Positions 5,680 through 8,385 of a DNA stretch of 8,385 nt are shown here, piece after piece. The first letter of the stretch is position 1, and every line of letters starts with the position of its first letter. This DNA is from JBDSTZ01 sp039927975 (GTDB lineage: Bacteria; Pseudomonadota; Gammaproteobacteria; Burkholderiales; Burkholderiaceae_D), in NCBI GenBank assembly GCA_039927975.1, contig JBDSTZ010000214.1:1-8385 (forward strand), written 5' to 3'. The notes under the pieces are model-generated. The model was not told the origin of the DNA, did not search any database, and saw only the letters and a list, made by a program, of their open reading frames with translations. The position numbers and the translations under genes are program-made.

Positions 5680-6669
5680 ATGGCTAAAACCCCAATGCGT
5701 GTTGCCGTCACCGGCGCCGCCGGTCAGATCGGCTATTCCCTGCTGTTCCGCATCGCTAACGGCGACATGCTCGGCAAGGACCAGCCGGTCATTTTGCAAC
5801 TGCTGGAAATCCCTGACGAAAAAGCGCAAAAAGCGCTCAAGGGCGTCATGATGGAAATCGACGACTGCGCCTTCCCGCTGCTGGCCGGCATGACCGCCCA
5901 CGCCGACCCGATGACCGCCTTCAAGGACATCGACGTCGCCCTGCTGGTCGGCGCCCGTCCGCGCGGCCCTGGCATGGAACGCAAGGACCTGCTCGAAGCG
6001 AACGCCCAGATCTTCACGGTGCAAGGCAAGGCGCTCGACGCTGTCGCTTCGCGCAACGTCAAGGTGCTGGTGGTCGGCAATCCAGCCAACACCAACGCCT
6101 ACATCGCCATGAAATCGGCGCCGTCGCTGCCGGCCAAGAACTTCACCGCCATGCTGCGCCTGGACCACAACCGCGCGCTGTCGCAAGTGGCCGCCAAGGT
6201 TGGCAAGCCAGTCGCCTCGATCGAGAAGCTGTGCGTGTGGGGCAACCACTCGCCGACCATGTACGCCGACTACCGTTTCGCCACCATCGACGGCGTGTCG
6301 GTGAAAGAAACCATCAACGACGACGCCTGGAACCGAGACACCTTCCTGCCAACCGTCGGCAAGCGCGGCGCCGCGATCATCGAAGCGCGCGGCCTGTCGT
6401 CGGCTGCCTCGGCCGCCAACGCCGCGATCGACCACGTGCATGACTGGCTGCTCGGCACCAACGGCAAGTGGACCACCATGGGCATCCCGTCGGACGGTTC
6501 GTACGGCATCCCGGAAGGCACCATGTTCGGCTTCCCGGTCACCACCGAAAACGGCGAGTACACCATCGTGCAAGGCTTGGAGATCGACGAGTTCTCGCGC
6601 GAGCGCATCAACGTCACGCTCAAGGAACTGACCGAAGAGCGCGAAGGCGTGGCGCATCTGCTGGCCTAA
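5680..6669 (+). CDS. mdh: Malate dehydrogenase (NAD-dependent)
   Basis: The enzyme oxidises malate to oxaloacetate with NAD+ in the cytoplasm, supplying the substrate of citrate synthase. The 329-residue protein has the Rossmann motif GAAGQIG (12-18). LLEIPD follows at the end of the second strand, where Glu43 favours NAD over NADP. The substrate-loop arginines Arg95 and Arg101 lie in GARPRGPGMERKDLL, and VGNPANTN spans 132-139. The catalytic pair is Asp162 (LDHNR, with substrate Arg165) and His190 (WGNHSPT). All key residues are present and the length is normal for this MDH branch. The ATG has GGAG seven bases upstream (5669-5672). mdh diverges from gntR and shares its control region; REP-like hairpins follow 20 nt after the stop. 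Confidence 0.98.
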   Translation: MAKTPMRVAVTGAAGQIGYSLLFRIANGDMLGKDQPVILQLLEIPDEKAQKALKGVMMEIDDCAFPLLAGMTAHADPMTAFKDIDVALLVGARPRGPGMERKDLLEANAQIFTVQGKALDAVASRNVKVLVVGNPANTNAYIAMKSAPSLPAKNFTAMLRLDHNRALSQVAAKVGKPVASIEKLCVWGNHSPTMYADYRFATIDGVSVKETINDDAWNRDTFLPTVGKRGAAIIEARGLSSAASAANAAIDHVHDWLLGTNGKWTTMGIPSDGSYGIPEGTMFGFPVTTENGEYTIVQGLEIDEFSRERINVTLKELTEEREGVAHLLA

Positions 6670-6689
6670 TTAGCTACTTTGAACCGTCG

Positions 6690-6758
6690 TTCCCGCGAAG
6701 GCGGGAATCCATTGGCATCGCCGATTATCGGTGGCGTGGGTTCCCGCCAGGGCGGCCA
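6690..6758. repeat. REP-like inverted repeat element
   Basis: TTCCCGC (6690-6696) pairs with GCGGGAA (6701-6707) around GAAG. The right part, GGCGGGAATCCA (6700-6711), can instead pair over 12 positions (one G-U) with TGGGTTCCCGCC (6737-6748), enclosing a small CCGA-TTA-TCGG hairpin. A degraded half (CCGCC-AG-GGCGG, 6744-6755) follows. The core CGTTCCCGCGAAGGCGGGAA resembles REP/dRS3-type intergenic repeats common in proteobacteria. It lies 20 nt after mdh and may protect the mRNA 3' end or help end transcription. Confidence 0.65.
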
Positions 6759-6791
6759 GCATTGGCGCGAAACGGCGGCGTAATACAGTAA

Positions 6792-6851
6792 GTTAGGCAG
6801 CAAGTGAGCCAGCAAGTAAGGCAGCAAGTGAGCCAGCAAATAAGGCAGTAG
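6792..6851. repeat. Five tandem 12-bp repeats (alternating 24-bp pattern)
   Basis: The units are GTTAGGCAGCAA, GTGAGCCAGCAA, GTAAGGCAGCAA, GTGAGCCAGCAA and ATAAGGCAGTAG. Odd units have GGCAG and even units have GCCAG, so the real period is 24 bp with two internal halves; units 2 and 4 are identical. Because 12 is a multiple of 3, all frames stay periodic. Plus-strand reading gives VSQQVRQQ-type repeats between stops; minus-strand reading gives a LLPYLLAH-type repeat. Neither looks like a real gene. Copy number may vary between strains. Confidence 0.8.
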
Positions 6852-6882
6852 CGTTGGCGTCATCCAGCCACGACATACTGGC

Positions 6883-6905
6883 GGCGGCAAATCCGCTTTG
6901 CCGCC
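6883..6905 (+). terminator. Hairpin upstream of the CitE-like gene (possible terminator)
   Basis: GGCGGCAAA (6883-6891) pairs perfectly with TTTGCCGCC (6897-6905), a 9-bp stem with a 5-nt loop. A short run of T (GTTTTCC, 6911-6916) follows only after a 5-nt gap, so it is a poor intrinsic terminator. It could end the mdh transcript or act in the leader of the CitE-like gene, whose ATG lies 45 nt further on. Confidence 0.4.
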
Positions 6906-6950
6906 TCCCGGTTTTCCCCAATCTTCAGCAGACCTGACCAGACAACCAGC

Positions 6951-7952
6951 ATGCATCCTTCCGAGGTTTTATTCCAGGGCAAACGCCAGCCGTTGCTGCT
7001 CCCGGCCTGCGATCATTATTGCGGCTCCGAGAAGCTGATGCGCAAGTCGATGGCCCTGCAACAAGAGCTTGGCCCCCTGTTCGACATCACCTTCGATTGC
7101 GAGGATGGCGCCGCCACCGGCGCCGAGAAGGACCACGCGCAACTGGTCGCCACCCTCGTCAACGACGACCTGAATATGTACCGCCGCATCGGCGTGCGCG
7201 TGCACGACGGCGCCAGCACCTTCTTCGCCTCCGACGTCGCCACTATCGTCGCCGCGGCCGCCGCCAAGCTGGCCTACGTGGTGCTGCCCAAGGCCGAGAG
7301 CGTCGCCGACGTCCAGCGCATGATCGAGTTCATCAACCGCTACGCCGTCACCAACGGCCGCAGCGCGCTGCCGATCCACGTGCTGATCGAAACCCACGGC
7401 GCGCTGCGCGACGCCTACGCGATCGCCGCCCTGCCCCAGGTCGAGTGCCTGTCGTTCGGCATCATGGATTTTGTCTCGGCCCATTACGGCGCCATTCCGG
7501 GCGGCGCGATGCGCACGCCGGGCCAGTTCACACATCCGCTGGTGGTGCGGGCAAAGCTGGAAATAGTTGCGGCATGTCACGCGCACGGCAAGGTGCCATC
7601 GCATAATGTGACGACCGAAATCAAGGACTCCGCATTGGTCGCCAACGACGCCCAGCGCGCTGCCGCCGAATTCGGGTTCACGCGCATGTGGAGCATCCAT
7701 CCGGACCAGATCAAGCCGATCATCAAGGCCTTCACGCCCCGCATGTCGGAAGTGAACGAAGCAAGCAATATCCTTACCGAAGCCAACAACGCGCACTGGG
7801 GTCCGATCAACCAGCACGGCCGGCTGCATGACCGCGCCAGCTACCGCTATTACTGGACCGTGCTGCAACGCGCGAAGCTGGCCGGCCTCGTGCTGCCAGA
7901 CGCTGCGGCGGCGATCGTCAATCTCGACCTCACACCGGGAAAACCTGAATGA
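6951..7952 (+). CDS. HpcH/HpaI aldolase/citrate lyase family protein (CitE/malyl-CoA lyase-like)
   Basis: Members of this family are TIM-barrel, Mg-dependent lyases that cleave or form beta-hydroxyacyl-CoA esters such as malyl-CoA, citramalyl-CoA or citryl-CoA. The 333-residue protein shows the expected series: FDCEDGA (48-54), the substrate Arg in GVRVHDG (81-87), LPKAES (112-117), LIETHGAL (145-152, Glu147 a likely metal ligand), FGIMDF (169-174, Asp173 a likely second ligand) and WSIHPDQIKPI (247-257). It is longer than typical CitE (about 290-300). No citrate lyase partner genes lie nearby, so a stand-alone CoA-ester lyase fits better than citrate lyase. The substrate cannot be told from sequence. 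The ATG has no good ribosome-binding site. The gene overlaps the next by ATGA. Confidence 0.88.
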   Translation: MHPSEVLFQGKRQPLLLPACDHYCGSEKLMRKSMALQQELGPLFDITFDCEDGAATGAEKDHAQLVATLVNDDLNMYRRIGVRVHDGASTFFASDVATIVAAAAAKLAYVVLPKAESVADVQRMIEFINRYAVTNGRSALPIHVLIETHGALRDAYAIAALPQVECLSFGIMDFVSAHYGAIPGGAMRTPGQFTHPLVVRAKLEIVAACHAHGKVPSHNVTTEIKDSALVANDAQRAAAEFGFTRMWSIHPDQIKPIIKAFTPRMSEVNEASNILTEANNAHWGPINQHGRLHDRASYRYYWTVLQRAKLAGLVLPDAAAAIVNLDLTPGKPE

Positions 7953-8385
7953 AACCAAGCCTGCTGAACACCCTCCTGGCCTGCGCCATCGCGCTGTCGC
8001 TGGCGCCGTCGGCATTTGCCGCCGAATCGAAAAAGGCCGTCAAGACCACGGCCGCCAAAACCAAGGGCAAGGCCAAGGCGCCGGCCAAGGCGGTGGTCGA
8101 AGCATCGCCCGACGAGGCCGAGCCGGACATCACCGACACCACCGTCACTGAATATAACTGCGAACTTGGCAACAAGATCACGATCTATAACAACGACAAC
8201 GATTTGGAGCACATCGCGCTACGCTGGAAAAAGCGCCTGCACCGCCTGAGCCGGATCGGCACCACCACCGGCGCGCGCCGCTTCGAGAACCCGCTGTTCG
8301 GTCTGATCTGGATCGGCATCCCGTCGAAAGGCATGCTGCTGGACTCGAAACAGAACCGCCAGCTGGCCAATGAATGCAAAAACGC
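7949..8385 (+). CDS. Secreted protein with MliC-like lysozyme-inhibitor region (cut by window edge)
   Basis: The frame stays open from the ATG at 7949 to the edge (145 complete codons). A signal peptide is clear: MKPSLLN, a hydrophobic core (8-19) and a probable cleavage after Ala24 (AFA|AE). It lacks a lipobox at the cleavage site. A Lys/Ala-rich linker (28-49) and an acidic stretch (51-63) follow. Residues 69-143 run YNCELGNKITIYNN (Cys71) ... TTTGARRFEN ... IWIGIPSKGMLL ... ANEC (Cys143). This resembles the MliC/PliC pattern of an early Cys, a SGARY-like motif, an aromatic-xxKGxxAxL segment and a late Cys, which in that family gives periplasmic inhibition of C-type lysozyme. The match is by eye and divergent, so function is tentative. 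GGGA lies eight bases before the ATG, which overlaps the lyase stop by 4 nt. Confidence 0.72.
   Translation, partial: MKPSLLNTLLACAIALSLAPSAFAAESKKAVKTTAAKTKGKAKAPAKAVVEASPDEAEPDITDTTVTEYNCELGNKITIYNNDNDLEHIALRWKKRLHRLSRIGTTTGARRFENPLFGLIWIGIPSKGMLLDSKQNRQLANECKN

Noticed and set aside
5533..6657. 374-codon open frame on the minus strand opposite mdh
   Set aside because: It mirrors the mdh codons; mdh is certain from its motifs. The product is a His/Val/Arg-rich composition typical of antisense shadows.
6792..6851. CRISPR-like array
   Set aside because: The units are 12 bp, directly adjacent with no spacers, and no cas gene is present.
6666..6956. Minus-strand 96-codon frame with LLPYLLAH repeats
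   Set aside because: The hydrophobic repeat comes only from the 12-bp tandem DNA repeat. The frame also runs through the REP-like element and ends inside mdh, with no family similarity and no good start signal.
6969..8015. 348-codon open frame on the minus strand opposite the CitE-like gene
   Set aside because: Same explanation: a shadow of a well-supported coding frame on the other strand.

Overview
The window is a high-GC chromosomal stretch carrying a TCA-cycle gene cluster. It looks betaproteobacterial, most like Oxalobacteraceae (Massilia/Duganella/Janthinobacterium type). This placement rests on gene order (gntR, sdhCDAB, sdhE and gltA in one direction, mdh divergent) and on protein sequence features recalled from memory; no database search was possible.

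Left part, minus strand (1-5413), in transcription order from right to left. A GntR/HutC-type regulator with a UTRA ligand domain (4613-5413) comes first. After a 178-bp gap with an AT-rich part come sdhC (4012-4434), sdhD (3647-4012), sdhA (1866-3644) and sdhB (1105-1815), the four subunits of succinate dehydrogenase. The sdhC/sdhD stop and start overlap by one base, and sdhA starts 2 nt after sdhD with a GTG. A strong hairpin lies between sdhA and sdhB. After a 214-bp gap comes sdhE (624-890, GTG start), the FAD-attachment factor for SdhA, and then the first 189 codons of gltA (citrate synthase), cut by the window edge.

Control region (5414-5679), between gntR and mdh. It holds a perfect 16-bp palindrome that covers the predicted -10 of gntR. 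A near-consensus promoter toward mdh (TTGACA, 17 nt, TACACT) overlaps the gntR -35 region. A second, extended -10 promoter candidate lies closer to mdh. The arrangement suggests an autoregulated GntR factor that may also control mdh.

Right part, plus strand (5680-8385). mdh (malate dehydrogenase) is followed by 281 bp of non-coding sequence with a REP-like inverted-repeat element, a five-unit 12-bp tandem repeat and a 9-bp-stem hairpin. Next come a CitE/malyl-CoA-lyase-like gene (6951-7952) and, overlapping it by 4 nt (ATGA), the start of a secreted protein. Its C-terminal part resembles the MliC/PliC lysozyme-inhibitor fold, but it is divergent and is cut by the window edge.

GltA, SDH and MDH are three enzymes of the same cycle, SdhE matures SDH, and the GntR protein is the likely local regulator. 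The core is conventional. The less ordinary parts are the gntR-mdh control region, the repeat-rich mdh downstream spacer, the lyase of unknown substrate, and the putative lysozyme-inhibitor-like protein coupled to it. I found no RNA genes, CRISPR array, insertion sequence or prophage gene.
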